A DNA stretch of 64,000 nucleotides, taken from Mycobacterium sp. 1164966.3 (lineage in GTDB: Bacteria; Actinomycetota; Actinomycetes; Mycobacteriales; Mycobacteriaceae). Each line of letters opens with the position of its first letter. The first letter of the stretch is position 1. The stretch is from assembly GCF_001665395.1 (NCBI RefSeq), contig NZ_LZSG01000062.1, forward strand, positions 62,001 through 126,000. Reading direction: 5' to 3'. Under the pieces are notes generated by a model. That model was not told the DNA's origin. It did not search any database and saw only the letters and a program-made list of their open reading frames with translations. A program made the position numbers and the translations under genes. Positions 34,582-43,236 of the stretch are shown here, in pieces.

Positions 34582-36183
34582 TTGATCGATCGCGTCGTCT
34601 CGCCGGCCATTGGATCCCAGGAGATGGATGATTCATCTGTCGCCGGGTCGGCCGCGCGGAGGCGCCGCACTCTATTCGTAGCGTGCGCCGGCGTTGCCTT
34701 GGTCGTTTCCTCGATGACCGCTCTGAATACCGCGTTGAGCGACATCGCACTAGCGACTTCCGCGACGCAGGCCCAAATGACGTGGGTGGTCGACGGTTAC
34801 ACACTGGCTCTCGCATGCCTGCTGCTGCCGGCGGGAGCCATCGGCGACCGCTACGGCCGGCGCAGTGCCCTGCTTGCCGGACTTGTGATCTTTGCGATCG
34901 CATCATCGCTGCCGCTGATCTTCGACAGCCCAATGCAGATCATCGCTGCACGGGTATTGGCCGGTGTTGGCGCCGCGTTCGTCATGCCCGCAACGCTCTC
35001 CCTACTGACAGCCGTCTATCCACCGCAAGACCGCACGAAAGCCGTTGGCGTCTGGGCCGGTGTAGCCGGTTCCGCGGGAGCCATCGGCTTGCTCGGCACC
35101 GGTACGCTCCTGCATTTTTGGCCATGGCGGTCCATCTTTTGGGCACTAGCCGCCGGCGGAGTGACCCTGGTCCTGTTGACTCTCACCATCGCCGAGTCAA
35201 GGCACGCTCACTCACCGCCGCTCGATCTACCCGGATCGGTGCTGATTGCCGCGGCGGTCGCAGTATTCGTCTTGGGAATTCTGCAAGCGCCCACCTACGG
35301 ATGGGCAGACACCCGCGTCTATGGCTGCCTGATCGGCGGCTCGGCTCTCGCGGTGGTATTCGGGTTCATCGAGTTTCGGCGCCGCCAGCCGTTGCTCGAC
35401 ATTCGTCTATTCGCCAATCCCGATTTCGGAACCGGTGCGGCGGCAATAACTGTCGTGTTCTTAGCCACCTTCGCTCTCTTCTATCTCACCACGCAATACG
35501 TCCAGGAGGTGATGGGTTATTCGCCATTGATGACGGCGTTCGCGTTGAGCCCGATGGTGATACCGCTGCTCACATTCTCGACACTGTCATTCTGGTATGT
35601 ACCGAAACTCGGCCTGCGAACCGTCATTCTCCTGAGCATGGTATTGGTCTCCGTCGGATTCCTGTACATGCGGACGCTTGGGGTTGCTTCATCCTTTCTC
35701 GATTTGTTCTGGCCACTACTGGTGATCAGTTCCGGATTTGGACTGTGCACAGCGCCAACGACTTCGGCGATCATGAGCGCCGCCCCTGACGAAAAGCACG
35801 GCGTCGCATCGGCGGTGAATGACGCCACCCGCGAGATCGGAGGTGCACTTGGCATCGCCATAGCTGGTTCGATTCTCGCCGGCAGCTACAGCCATCGGAT
35901 CGCAGCAAGTTTGCGAAATTTTCCGAAGGATGTTCGGGAGCCAGCTGCCAATTCATTGCCGAAAGCGCTCGCCGTCGCCAATCATCTTGGCTCGCAAGGA
36001 CATCAACTCGCCGAGCTCAGTAAGGCCGCGTTTGTCGCGGCGACGAACTCGTCGTACGGCGTCATGGCCGCCATAGTTGGTGTTGCGGCCGTCATCATCC
36101 CCCTCTTCGCTCCAGGGCGCGACGGTCGACAACTTCGTGCCGTTCGCCGTCTCCAGACGTTCGTTAACCGCCGTCGCTCGTAG
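34582..36183 (+). CDS. MFS drug efflux transporter, DHA2 (14-helix) type
   Basis: This encodes 533 residues from a TTG at 34582, preferred because GGAGG sits 10 bases upstream; ATG 34624 is the alternative. About 14 hydrophobic helices are visible. Family motifs: MTALNTALSDIA in helix 1, QMTWVVDGYTLALACLLLPAG, the loop motif GDRYGRRSALL, and a proton-coupling Arg in AARVLAGVGAAFVMPATLSLL. The helix 5 antiporter motif region is WAGVAGSAGAIGLLGTG. Such pumps export drugs or cell-wall intermediates, with the substrate unknown. It is the first gene of the accessory block. Confidence 0.9.
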   Translation: MIDRVVSPAIGSQEMDDSSVAGSAARRRRTLFVACAGVALVVSSMTALNTALSDIALATSATQAQMTWVVDGYTLALACLLLPAGAIGDRYGRRSALLAGLVIFAIASSLPLIFDSPMQIIAARVLAGVGAAFVMPATLSLLTAVYPPQDRTKAVGVWAGVAGSAGAIGLLGTGTLLHFWPWRSIFWALAAGGVTLVLLTLTIAESRHAHSPPLDLPGSVLIAAAVAVFVLGILQAPTYGWADTRVYGCLIGGSALAVVFGFIEFRRRQPLLDIRLFANPDFGTGAAAITVVFLATFALFYLTTQYVQEVMGYSPLMTAFALSPMVIPLLTFSTLSFWYVPKLGLRTVILLSMVLVSVGFLYMRTLGVASSFLDLFWPLLVISSGFGLCTAPTTSAIMSAAPDEKHGVASAVNDATREIGGALGIAIAGSILAGSYSHRIAASLRNFPKDVREPAANSLPKALAVANHLGSQGHQLAELSKAAFVAATNSSYGVMAAIVGVAAVIIPLFAPGRDGRQLRAVRRLQTFVNRRRS

Positions 36184-36316
36184 ATACTTTTGCAGTCCGG
36201 TTGCGTCGGTGCACTCGCGATGAGCACTGCGTGAAGTCGTGCTCGAACCAAATTTTCGGTCTACTGCTGAATGACTCGTGTTGGTTTCACATCCGACGCT
36301 GTCAAGTGGCGCCGGG

Positions 36317-36334
36317 GTAGACAGAGCTGTCTAC
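36317..36334. promoter_or_regulatory. Palindromic operator 1 upstream of the sigma factor gene
   Basis: GTAGACAG, AG, CTGTCTAC: 8-bp perfect arms with a 2-base centre. The sequence type fits TetR-family operators. It lies exactly 36 bases before a second copy. Confidence 0.7.
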
Positions 36335-36352
36335 GCTGTGGTATCAGTGCTA

Positions 36353-36370
36353 GTAGACAGATCTGTCTAT
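36353..36370. promoter_or_regulatory. Palindromic operator 2 upstream of the sigma factor gene
   Basis: GTAGACAG, AT, CTGTCTAT: the inner 16 bases are a perfect palindrome. It ends 31 bases before the chosen sigma factor start and sits where it could block the promoter or ribosome approach. Confidence 0.7.
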
Positions 36371-36401
36371 GGCGCTCTCGGCGGCGCGGGTAAGGAGCGT
36401 G

Positions 36402-37244
36402 ATGAACCGAACAAGTTCGCCTACCGCGATCTTAAGTTGCCAACAGAAGCCACCACGCACATCCACGGCCGACGACGGCGGACAGGTCGATATCGAGGCG
36501 CTGTTCGAATATCTGGTCAACGCGGCCACGGGTGACGAGCGTCGTGAATGGCGTCGCGAGATCATCGTCGGCTGCCTGCCACTGGCTGATCGCATCGCCC
36601 GTCGCTTCGCCGGGCGCGGTGAGCCTAGCGACGACCTGACGCAAGTTGCCCGGATCGGGTTGATCAAGGCCATCGACAGATACGACCCGGCAAAGGGAAG
36701 CTTCCGGCCGTTTGCCGTCATCGTCATCTCGGGTGAGGTGCGGCGGTACTTTCGCGACACCACTTGGGGAATGCATGTCACGCGCGGCATCAAGGACACC
36801 CATCGACGGGTAAGGGCCGCGAGCGAGCCGCTGTCTCAGCGACTTGGCCGTGCGCCTACGGCCCGCGAGCTGGCCACGGAACTGGACGTTGCGCGGGAAG
36901 ACATCAGCATGTCGATGGACGCGACATACGCCTATCGGCCAGCATCCCTCGATGCGCGCGCATGGGGTTGCGCCGACCATGGCATGGAGTCGCGTCACGG
37001 AGCGGACGACCATCGCTTTAACGCGGTTGAGGACGCGGTGACCGTTGCTCGATCAATCACCGAACTTTCCGACAGGCAACAACTGATCGTGAAGATGCGG
37101 TTCTATGAGCACCTGACTCAAGCTGAGATCGCACAGTATTTCGGCGTCTCCCAGGTACATGTGTCCCGGCTTCTTGCCGCCGCACTGGCGCGCCTGCGCG
37201 CACAACTGTCGGACGCCTCAACCGAACGGAAGATGTCGGCTTAA
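36402..37244 (+). CDS. SigF/SigB-family RNA polymerase sigma factor
   Basis: This encodes 280 residues from ATG 36402 with AAGGAG 6 bases upstream; an ATG at 36369 is within operator 2 and less likely. Region 2 reads LADRIARRFAGRGEPSDDLTQVARIGLIKAIDRYDP; region 3 includes LGRAPTARELATELDV; region 4 is ELSDRQQLIVKMRFYEHLTQAEIAQYFGVSQVHVSRLL. The layout matches group 3 stress sigma factors (SigF/SigB), but a usual VPR motif after region 2 is replaced by HVTR, so promoter choice may differ. No anti-sigma gene is adjacent; control seems to be transcriptional through the tandem operators. Confidence 0.92.
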   Translation: MNRTSSPTAILSCQQKPPRTSTADDGGQVDIEALFEYLVNAATGDERREWRREIIVGCLPLADRIARRFAGRGEPSDDLTQVARIGLIKAIDRYDPAKGSFRPFAVIVISGEVRRYFRDTTWGMHVTRGIKDTHRRVRAASEPLSQRLGRAPTARELATELDVAREDISMSMDATYAYRPASLDARAWGCADHGMESRHGADDHRFNAVEDAVTVARSITELSDRQQLIVKMRFYEHLTQAEIAQYFGVSQVHVSRLLAAALARLRAQLSDASTERKMSA

Positions 37245-37319
37245 GTCGCGTCGACGGACCGATCTGAAACGAGAGAATCCAACTGTTCGGTTCCGTGGCA
37301 AGGGGTATTCGCCGGCAGC

Positions 37320-37898
37320 CTATCGGTGCTGATCGATCAGCCAGGCCGCCATAGGCCTGGCCCGTCGCGCCGCATTCCGATCACCCTCGGCGGCACACAC
37401 GATGCTGCCCTTGATCAAGCTGTTGAATGCCCAGGAAAAGCCCCGGGGGTCCCGTAATCCAGCCTTTTTGGCCCGAGTCGCGAAGACGCCGCGGATCTTG
37501 TCCAACTGCGCTGCACATGCTTCGCCGACTCGCCCTTCACCGCCGACTTCGAACAGGACTTTCACAAAGGAGCAGGCCTCGTAGTCGAGTTGAGGACGAA
37601 ACCACGCGTCGAGGACGTCGAACGTTGCCAGCAGTTGCTCTACCGGGTCGTCACTGAGTTCGGTTGGCCGGCGATCGATCACTTCAGCGGTCCACAATTC
37701 GCCGCGTCGCTCCAAGAACGCCAGGGCGAGGTCCTCCTTGGAGGGAAAGTACTTGTATAGGGTCGCCTTTGCGACACCCGCCTTGGCAATAATCTCGTCG
37801 ACGCCGACGTTAGAGATCCCACGCCTGGTGAACAACTCGTACGCGGTAGCGATCAGCCGTTCCCTGGCACCCGTCAACTCCGTGGTCGTCATCTGCAC
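37320..37898 (-). CDS. TetR family regulator, probable repressor of the sigma factor gene
   Basis: This encodes 192 residues (ATG 37898; a second Met two codons on). The DNA-binding helix-turn-helix is GVDEIIAKAGVAKATLYKYFPSKEDLAL at about 31-58. The rest is a helical ligand domain containing two cysteines (EACSFVKVLFE and GEACAAQL). It is convergent with the sigma factor gene, 75 bases apart. A CAGATCTG core identical to the centre of operator 2 lies 58 bases upstream of its start, which would fit autoregulation. Ligand unknown. Confidence 0.88.
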   Translation of the reverse strand: MQMTTTELTGARERLIATAYELFTRRGISNVGVDEIIAKAGVAKATLYKYFPSKEDLALAFLERRGELWTAEVIDRRPTELSDDPVEQLLATFDVLDAWFRPQLDYEACSFVKVLFEVGGEGRVGEACAAQLDKIRGVFATRAKKAGLRDPRGFSWAFNSLIKGSIVCAAEGDRNAARRARPMAAWLIDQHR

Positions 37899-37954
37899 AA
37901 CTTTCGCGGGTTTCGCCTGAACTTTGCTTCACCATACCGGTGCGAGGAAACCAA

Positions 37955-37963
37955 ACAGATCTG
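37955..37963. promoter_or_regulatory. Possible half-conserved operator before the TetR gene
   Basis: ACAGATCTG matches the centre of the operator at 36353-36370, but the outer arms are not conserved. Chance occurrence is possible. Confidence 0.3.
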
Positions 37964-38082
37964 GTCGTGCACGGCCGCCGAACGCAAGAACTGCTCAGCC
38001 TCGCGTGTCACGGCCAATTGAACACCGACACAGAGACATTCGATACTTGGGACTGGAAAAAACTGAACGGACGTCGACGCCA

Positions 38083-38382
38083 TTAGCCGGTCGCGATAGC
38101 GTTGGCGGCTTCGGTCGCCGCGTACGACACAGCGCTGGTTCCCAACGCATTGACGAACATCTCGTGGATGGCCGCTGCTTGAGCGCTGACCGCCTGATAC
38201 ATCGTGGCGTGGGCGGCGAATTGTGCCGCTGTCAGCGCCGACACCTCGTCGGCCGCGGGTGGAAGCACTCCCGTCGTCGGGCCGGCCGCCGCTGCGTTTT
38301 GAGCGGCCATCACCGCCCCGATACCGTGCAGGTCACCCGCCGCCTCTGCCAGCGCCTCGGGTTGTGTTGTAACAAAAGACAT
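38083..38382 (-). CDS. PE family protein
   Basis: This encodes 99 residues, the bare PE domain without extension. AAGGGAGA precedes the ATG. It starts MSFVTTQPEALAEAAGDL, has the Pro-Glu at residues 8-9, the central Ala-rich helices, and the type VII secretion motif YxxxE (Tyr87-Glu91) in the tail. PE proteins pair with PPE proteins and leave the cell through ESX systems. It is the last gene of a leftward PPE-PPE-PE group, 16 bases after the preceding PPE stop, whereas PE genes normally come first. Confidence 0.93.
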   Translation of the reverse strand: MSFVTTQPEALAEAAGDLHGIGAVMAAQNAAAAGPTTGVLPPAADEVSALTAAQFAAHATMYQAVSAQAAAIHEMFVNALGTSAVSYAATEAANAIATG

Positions 38383-38398
38383 TTGATGTCTCCCTTCA

Positions 38399-39793
38399 CT
38401 ATCCCCACTGCGCCTTGGGCATCATGGGTTTGACCTTGCTGGCCGACGACAAATGCACTGCATGGACGCCTGGCTTCTTCGACAGCTGGTCCAACAGGGC
38501 CTCCAGGTGCGCCTTGTCGGTGTGCCAGTGCTGTACCGACTCCGGTTTCTCGGAGAGTTCCGTAAGGACGCGCTTGAGTTTTTCCGGTGTCTTGGCGTCC
38601 TCATCCGGTTTCAAGGCGCCTACTCCTCGCCCGGCGGTTGCGACTATCGCGCGAGGAGCGGTTGCGCCCAGCGTGCTGCCTGCCAAGCTCGCCAAGGCCA
38701 GTTCACCGCAAAGACTTTCGATGCTTGCGGCGACCGTCGGGGCGGCACCCGCGCTGGTGGCCTGCAAGGCGGTGGCGGCAAGCCGGATCGCCGGCGTGGC
38801 TGCGGCCCAACTCGGCGGCACTGACAGCCCGCCCACGACGTTCGCGCTGCCGACACCTGCCGATACCGCCGCGGGTCCGGACACTTGCGCGCCCAGACCC
38901 AGGCCACGCGACGCAAGAAGCCCCGTCTCGCTGCTGAGCGCTGTTGCTTGGTCGTTGATGGTCCGTGCCGCCGCCACCAAGCCCAAGCTGATACTGAGCG
39001 CCGTGTCGTTGAACGGGCGGATACCTTTCGTGACGAACTCGATATTCGCGGCAATCTTCGCCAACGGCGATGAATTCAGGTTGTCCAAGAAAGTGCTCAA
39101 CCCCGACAGCGACGGTGGATCGGCCGCCGCGGGCGCTGCGGCCGGTGCGGCCAGACTTTGCAGCGACTGCGGTGTCGCCGACATCACCTGCGACAATGCC
39201 GATTGCGCGTTCGCCGGTGCCGTGCCGGCGGCGTGTGCAACCGCGACCGATTGGTCTGCCACCCCGCCTGGGTCGGTGGTTTGCGGCGGCGGGCTGAACG
39301 GTGTCAACCGAGTGGCGGTCGCCGAGGCCGCGGCGTAGCCGTACATTGCGGCGGCATCTCGGGCCCACATGTCCAAGTACTCCGCCTCGGTGGCCGCGAT
39401 GGCGGGCATGTTCTGCCCCAGAAGGTTGGTCTGCACCAGTGCCGCCAGCTGACTGCGGTTGGCGGCGATCACCGGCGGCGGCACCGTCGCCGCAAACGCG
39501 CTCTGGTAGGCGGCAGCTGCAGCCCTGGCCTGAGCCGCCGCCTGCTCGGCTTGCATTGCGGTAGTGCTCATCCACCCCGTGTACGGTGCGACCGCGGCCG
39601 CCATGGTCGCCGATGACGGACCCTGCCAACCGACAGTCAGGCCCAAGATCACCGACCGGTACGACGTCGCCGCTGACTGCAGCTCGGTGACAACCCCGTC
39701 CCACGCCGACGCGGCGGCCAGCATCGACCCCGATCCCGGGCCGGCATACATGCGACCGGAGTTGATCTCCGGCGGCAACACTCCGAAATCCAT
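38399..39793 (-). CDS. PPE family protein, SVP subgroup, with charged C-terminal extension
   Basis: This encodes 464 residues from ATG 39793 (GAGGGG 6 bases upstream). Residues 1-180 are the PPE domain: MDFGVLPPEINSGRMYAGPG and the secretion-related WQG at 56-58. The SVP motif GGLSVPPSWAAA lies at about 325-336. Unlike its neighbour, the last 70 residues are Lys/Glu-rich and not Ala/Gly-rich (DEDAKTPEKLKRVLTELSEKP, then HWHTDKAHLEALLDQLSKKPG). This may be a distinct small domain. It shares the N-terminal half with the upstream PPE, so a local duplication is likely. Confidence 0.93.
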   Translation of the reverse strand: MDFGVLPPEINSGRMYAGPGSGSMLAAASAWDGVVTELQSAATSYRSVILGLTVGWQGPSSATMAAAVAPYTGWMSTTAMQAEQAAAQARAAAAAYQSAFAATVPPPVIAANRSQLAALVQTNLLGQNMPAIAATEAEYLDMWARDAAAMYGYAAASATATRLTPFSPPPQTTDPGGVADQSVAVAHAAGTAPANAQSALSQVMSATPQSLQSLAAPAAAPAAADPPSLSGLSTFLDNLNSSPLAKIAANIEFVTKGIRPFNDTALSISLGLVAAARTINDQATALSSETGLLASRGLGLGAQVSGPAAVSAGVGSANVVGGLSVPPSWAAATPAIRLAATALQATSAGAAPTVAASIESLCGELALASLAGSTLGATAPRAIVATAGRGVGALKPDEDAKTPEKLKRVLTELSEKPESVQHWHTDKAHLEALLDQLSKKPGVHAVHLSSASKVKPMMPKAQWG

Positions 39794-39903
39794 CACTACC
39801 CCTCAGCCATTCGCGGTCGCAGCTTTAAATCGCCTCGGCAGCAGGCGATTTGCGGGAAACTGTTCGTTGTTCGCAAGCAACGCTGTAGGTCGAAGCAATG
39901 CGG

Positions 39904-41133
39904 CTACTCCTCGGCGTCGTCGGCCGGTATGACGATGATGGTTGCCGTAGTGGCGCAATTCCCGAATGCAGTGCCGCCGCCCACGCCTACCGTGCGGACA
40001 GCGCTACCGCCGGCACCGGCCATCGCGGGTCCGGCCACGCTCGACAGCGCCATATTGCTGAGCAGCGTTCCCTCTCCGTCTGCCGCGAGGGCCACCGGAG
40101 CGGTAGACAGCGTGGTTTGCGGCAAGACTGCGCCGAGTGGCTGCACCGCCGGTGCCGCCGCGGCCCATCCTGGCGGCACCGACAAGCCGCCTACCAAGCC
40201 GGCTCTGCCGATGCCCGCTGGTATTGCAGCTCCGCCCGGGCTCGACGCGCCCACCACCCGCATCCCCGGCGCAAGCCCACTTGCCGCGCGTTGGATCTTG
40301 GACAGCCTCGCGGCCGCGCTGGTCAGGTTCGCTCCGTTTTGGGGAAGCAGATAGTTTTCGATCCCGAGGAGGTATGGGCTGCCGGCGATGCCGAACAAGG
40401 ACGTCGGGCCCAGAGGTCCGGTAAGTGCAGAGTCGAGCGATGAGAGCAGCGACGGCGGATCGGCCGCGGCAGCGGCGGCGGGGGTAGCCAGGCTCTGCAG
40501 CGACTGTGGCACAGCGGACATCAGCTTCGGCAGGGTCGTTTGCGCGTCCGTCCCGACCGATGCGCCGGTGGCCTGCGCGACTGCAGCGGTCTGGCCCGCC
40601 GTGCCGGCTGGGTTGGTGGTTTGCGGCGGCTGACTGAACGGCGTCATCTGCGCTGCGATCGCCGAGGAACCGGCGTAGCCGTACATCGCGGCCGCATCCT
40701 GCGCCCACATTTCGGCGTACTGAGCTTCGGTTGCCATGATCGCGGGAGTGTTCTGGCCCAGAAAATTTGTCGCTATCAGCGTCAACAGCTGCACACGGTT
40801 GGCCGCGATCAGCGGCGGCGGCACCGTTGCGGCGAACGCGGCCTCGTAGGCGGCAACCGCCGCCCTGGTCTGCAGGGCGCTCTGCTCCGCCTGCGCCGCG
40901 GTGGCGCTCATCCACATCGCGTAGGGCGCGGCCGCAGCTGCCATTGCTGCCGACGAAGGACCCTCCCAGCCGAACTCCAGCCGCGAGATCACCGAGGAAT
41001 AGGAGGCGACGGTCGCGTGCAATTCCGCGGCCAGCGCCTCCCAGGCTGCTCCGGCGGCCAGCATCGGCCCGGGTCCAGGACCGGCGTACATGCGACCTGA
41101 GTTGATCTCGGGCGGTAACAGCCCAAAATCCAT
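39904..41133 (-). CDS. PPE family protein, SVP subgroup
   Basis: This encodes 409 residues; AAAGGGG precedes the ATG at 41133. The PPE domain begins MDFGLLPPEINSGRMYAGPG with the WEG motif at 56-58. The SVP motif GGLSVPPGWAAA lies near residue 310. The C-terminal part is Ala/Gly/Pro-rich, ending with TTATIIVIPADDAEE. PPE-SVP proteins are ESX-5-type surface or secreted substrates in slow growers. It is the first gene of the PPE-PPE-PE group, 110 bases from the next PPE. Confidence 0.93.
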   Translation of the reverse strand: MDFGLLPPEINSGRMYAGPGPGPMLAAGAAWEALAAELHATVASYSSVISRLEFGWEGPSSAAMAAAAAPYAMWMSATAAQAEQSALQTRAAVAAYEAAFAATVPPPLIAANRVQLLTLIATNFLGQNTPAIMATEAQYAEMWAQDAAAMYGYAGSSAIAAQMTPFSQPPQTTNPAGTAGQTAAVAQATGASVGTDAQTTLPKLMSAVPQSLQSLATPAAAAAADPPSLLSSLDSALTGPLGPTSLFGIAGSPYLLGIENYLLPQNGANLTSAAARLSKIQRAASGLAPGMRVVGASSPGGAAIPAGIGRAGLVGGLSVPPGWAAAAPAVQPLGAVLPQTTLSTAPVALAADGEGTLLSNMALSSVAGPAMAGAGGSAVRTVGVGGGTAFGNCATTATIIVIPADDAEE

Positions 41134-41635
41134 CCACCACCCCTTTCTCGCCGGATGCAGTGATCGGCAAACTGTCCGATCGTGCTATTTCCCTGGGCTT
41201 GCTGGCCGTATACATGGAGAACGCTGTGAAAGAGCTGTCGGCGGCTTATGCCTTGCGAGCCTCCGCATGGTCGAGTGAGACTGCTAGACAAACCGTTTCA
41301 TCCGTGGCAGGGCCGCATCACGTTGGCGCCGTTGATCAGAGCGTCGATTGCCCTGCGCAGGAAACGATCCCAACGCGAAGAATCCCAACGCCTCAAGCGA
41401 GCGCCTCGATCGGGGGCCTGGCCGGATTGGACGAAGGAATTGCCCGTCGACGTTGGCACCACGAATCTGGTGCAAGACGGTCGGTTTGGGGTAGGTTTTG
41501 CAGTGGTGCGCCGGGAAGTCGGGTCGGCAGTGATCACCCGTCTCGTGAAAGGCCCTTCCTGGTGTCCGTCTCCCAAGCGGTTTTCGTGCATGTGGAGTTC
41601 CAATTAACTGACCGCACATGGCGCAGTGATCCGCG
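41134..41635. other. Intergenic stretch between PPE and permease genes
   Basis: About 500 bases between divergent genes. Several short frames occur but none looks like protein-coding sequence or has a ribosome site. It should carry the promoters of both units. Confidence 0.5.
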
Positions 41636-42925
41636 ATGACCGTCCTTGCGATCACCGTGTTCGTGGTCGCCTACGGCCTGATTGCCAGTGATCGGATCAA
41701 CAAGACGCTCGTCGCCCTAATCGGCGCTGCCGTTGTCGTCGGTATTGGGATCGTCGGTTCCGACGATGTCTTCTTCTCCCGGCAGACCGGGATCGATTGG
41801 GACGTCATCTTTTTGCTATTCGGGATGATGGTCATTGTCAGCGTGTTACGCCAGACCGGCGTATTTGAGTACGTCGCAATCTGGGCAGCCAAACGGGCGA
41901 ATGGCTCGCCGCTGCGGATCATGATCCTGCTCGTTCTGGTCACCGCGCTGGCGTCGGCGTTGCTGGACAACGTCACGACGGTGTTGCTGATCGCACCGGT
42001 CACACTGCTGGTCTGCGATCGACTGGCAATCAACCCCGCACCATTTCTGATGGCAGAGGTGTTCGCGTCAAATATCGGCGGCGCGGCCACCCTGGTCGGT
42101 GATCCGCCTAATATTATTATCGGCAGCCGGGCGGGCTTGTCGTTCAACGACTTTCTGATCCACATAGCGCCGATCGTGATCGTCGTGCTGGCTGTTTTCG
42201 TCGCGATGCTGCCACGCCTGTTCCGCGGTTGCTTTACCGTCGATGCCGACCGGGTCGCCGATGTGATGTCGCTCAACGAGCGCGAAGCCATCCGTGATCG
42301 TTCGCTATTGATCAAGTGCGGCGTCGTCCTCGTTCTCGTGTTCGCCGCGTTCATTTTGCATTCGGTCCTGCATATCCAGCCTTCCCTGGTCGCCCTGTTC
42401 GGTGCGGGCATCCTGGTTCTCGTGTCGCGGCTGGAGCAATCCGATTATCTGTCTCTCGTGGAGTGGGACACGCTGCTGTTCTTCGCCGGCTTGTTCGTCA
42501 TGGTCGGTGCGCTGGTCAAGACCGGCTTCATCGCCGACCTGGCACGGGCAGCGGTGCAGGCAACCGGGGGAAATGCGCTGCTGACCGCGATGCTGATCCT
42601 TGGAGTCTCCGCACCGGTATCAGGCATCATCGACAACATCCCGTATGTCGCAACGATGACGCCTATCGTCAGTGACCTTGCCGCAAGCATGCCAAGCCAC
42701 GTCCATCCCGGCGCGTTGTGGTGGGCCCTTGCCCTGGGTGCGGACTTTGGCGGCAACCTGACCGCCGTAGGAGCCAGCGCCAACGTCGTCATGATCGGAA
42801 TCGCCCGCCGCGCAGGCCATCCCATCTCCTTTTGGCAATTCACCTGCAAAGGCGTACTGGTCACCGCGGTATCCATCGCGATATCGGCTATCTACCTGTG
42901 GCTGCGGTACTTCATCTCGGCCTAG
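41636..42925 (+). CDS. ArsB/NhaD-type ion transporter (SLC13-like permease)
   Basis: This encodes 429 residues with about 11-12 membrane helices. Motifs of the ion transporter superfamily are clear: LLDNVTTVLLIAPVTLLVCD (first hairpin with Asp-Asn), SNIGGAATLVGDPPNIIIGS, the matching second-half IDNIPYVATMTPI, and GGNLTAVGASANVVMIGIA. Length and motifs agree with the M. tuberculosis ArsA/ArsB1 pair and with the eukaryotic P-protein. It may export arsenite or exchange an anion or Na+/H+; no arsR or arsC is nearby, so arsenite specificity is not supported. It appears to be a single-gene unit. Confidence 0.88.
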   Translation: MTVLAITVFVVAYGLIASDRINKTLVALIGAAVVVGIGIVGSDDVFFSRQTGIDWDVIFLLFGMMVIVSVLRQTGVFEYVAIWAAKRANGSPLRIMILLVLVTALASALLDNVTTVLLIAPVTLLVCDRLAINPAPFLMAEVFASNIGGAATLVGDPPNIIIGSRAGLSFNDFLIHIAPIVIVVLAVFVAMLPRLFRGCFTVDADRVADVMSLNEREAIRDRSLLIKCGVVLVLVFAAFILHSVLHIQPSLVALFGAGILVLVSRLEQSDYLSLVEWDTLLFFAGLFVMVGALVKTGFIADLARAAVQATGGNALLTAMLILGVSAPVSGIIDNIPYVATMTPIVSDLAASMPSHVHPGALWWALALGADFGGNLTAVGASANVVMIGIARRAGHPISFWQFTCKGVLVTAVSIAISAIYLWLRYFISA

Positions 42926-43236
42926 GCAAAGAGACCTCCTCGCCGCCGCGATCACTATCGACTGTGCGATGACGCGGCCGCGGGCCTTCAAGGCCTTCAG
43001 CGGTCAACTGAATCGCCGGCTAACCCGGGCAGGCATCCGCCTCGACAGAAAACTTTCAGAGATCCGGGACCACCGGTAGGCATAACCCTGCGGTCGCGCG
43101 GGTAGACGGCGAGGTGGAACGGTTCAACGGCGACGAGCGTCCGTACTTCGGAGTTCTGCCGGGCGCTTCTGTCTTGGGTCGACCGCTTCAAACGAACGCA
43201 ACAAAAGACCAAGTGCCGGTCAGCAGGAGGAGCTTC
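42926..43236. other. Intergenic stretch before the diiron operon
   Basis: These 311 bases hold no supported gene. They end in AGGAGGAG, the ribosome site of the next gene, and should contain the promoter of the three-gene operon. Confidence 0.5.
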
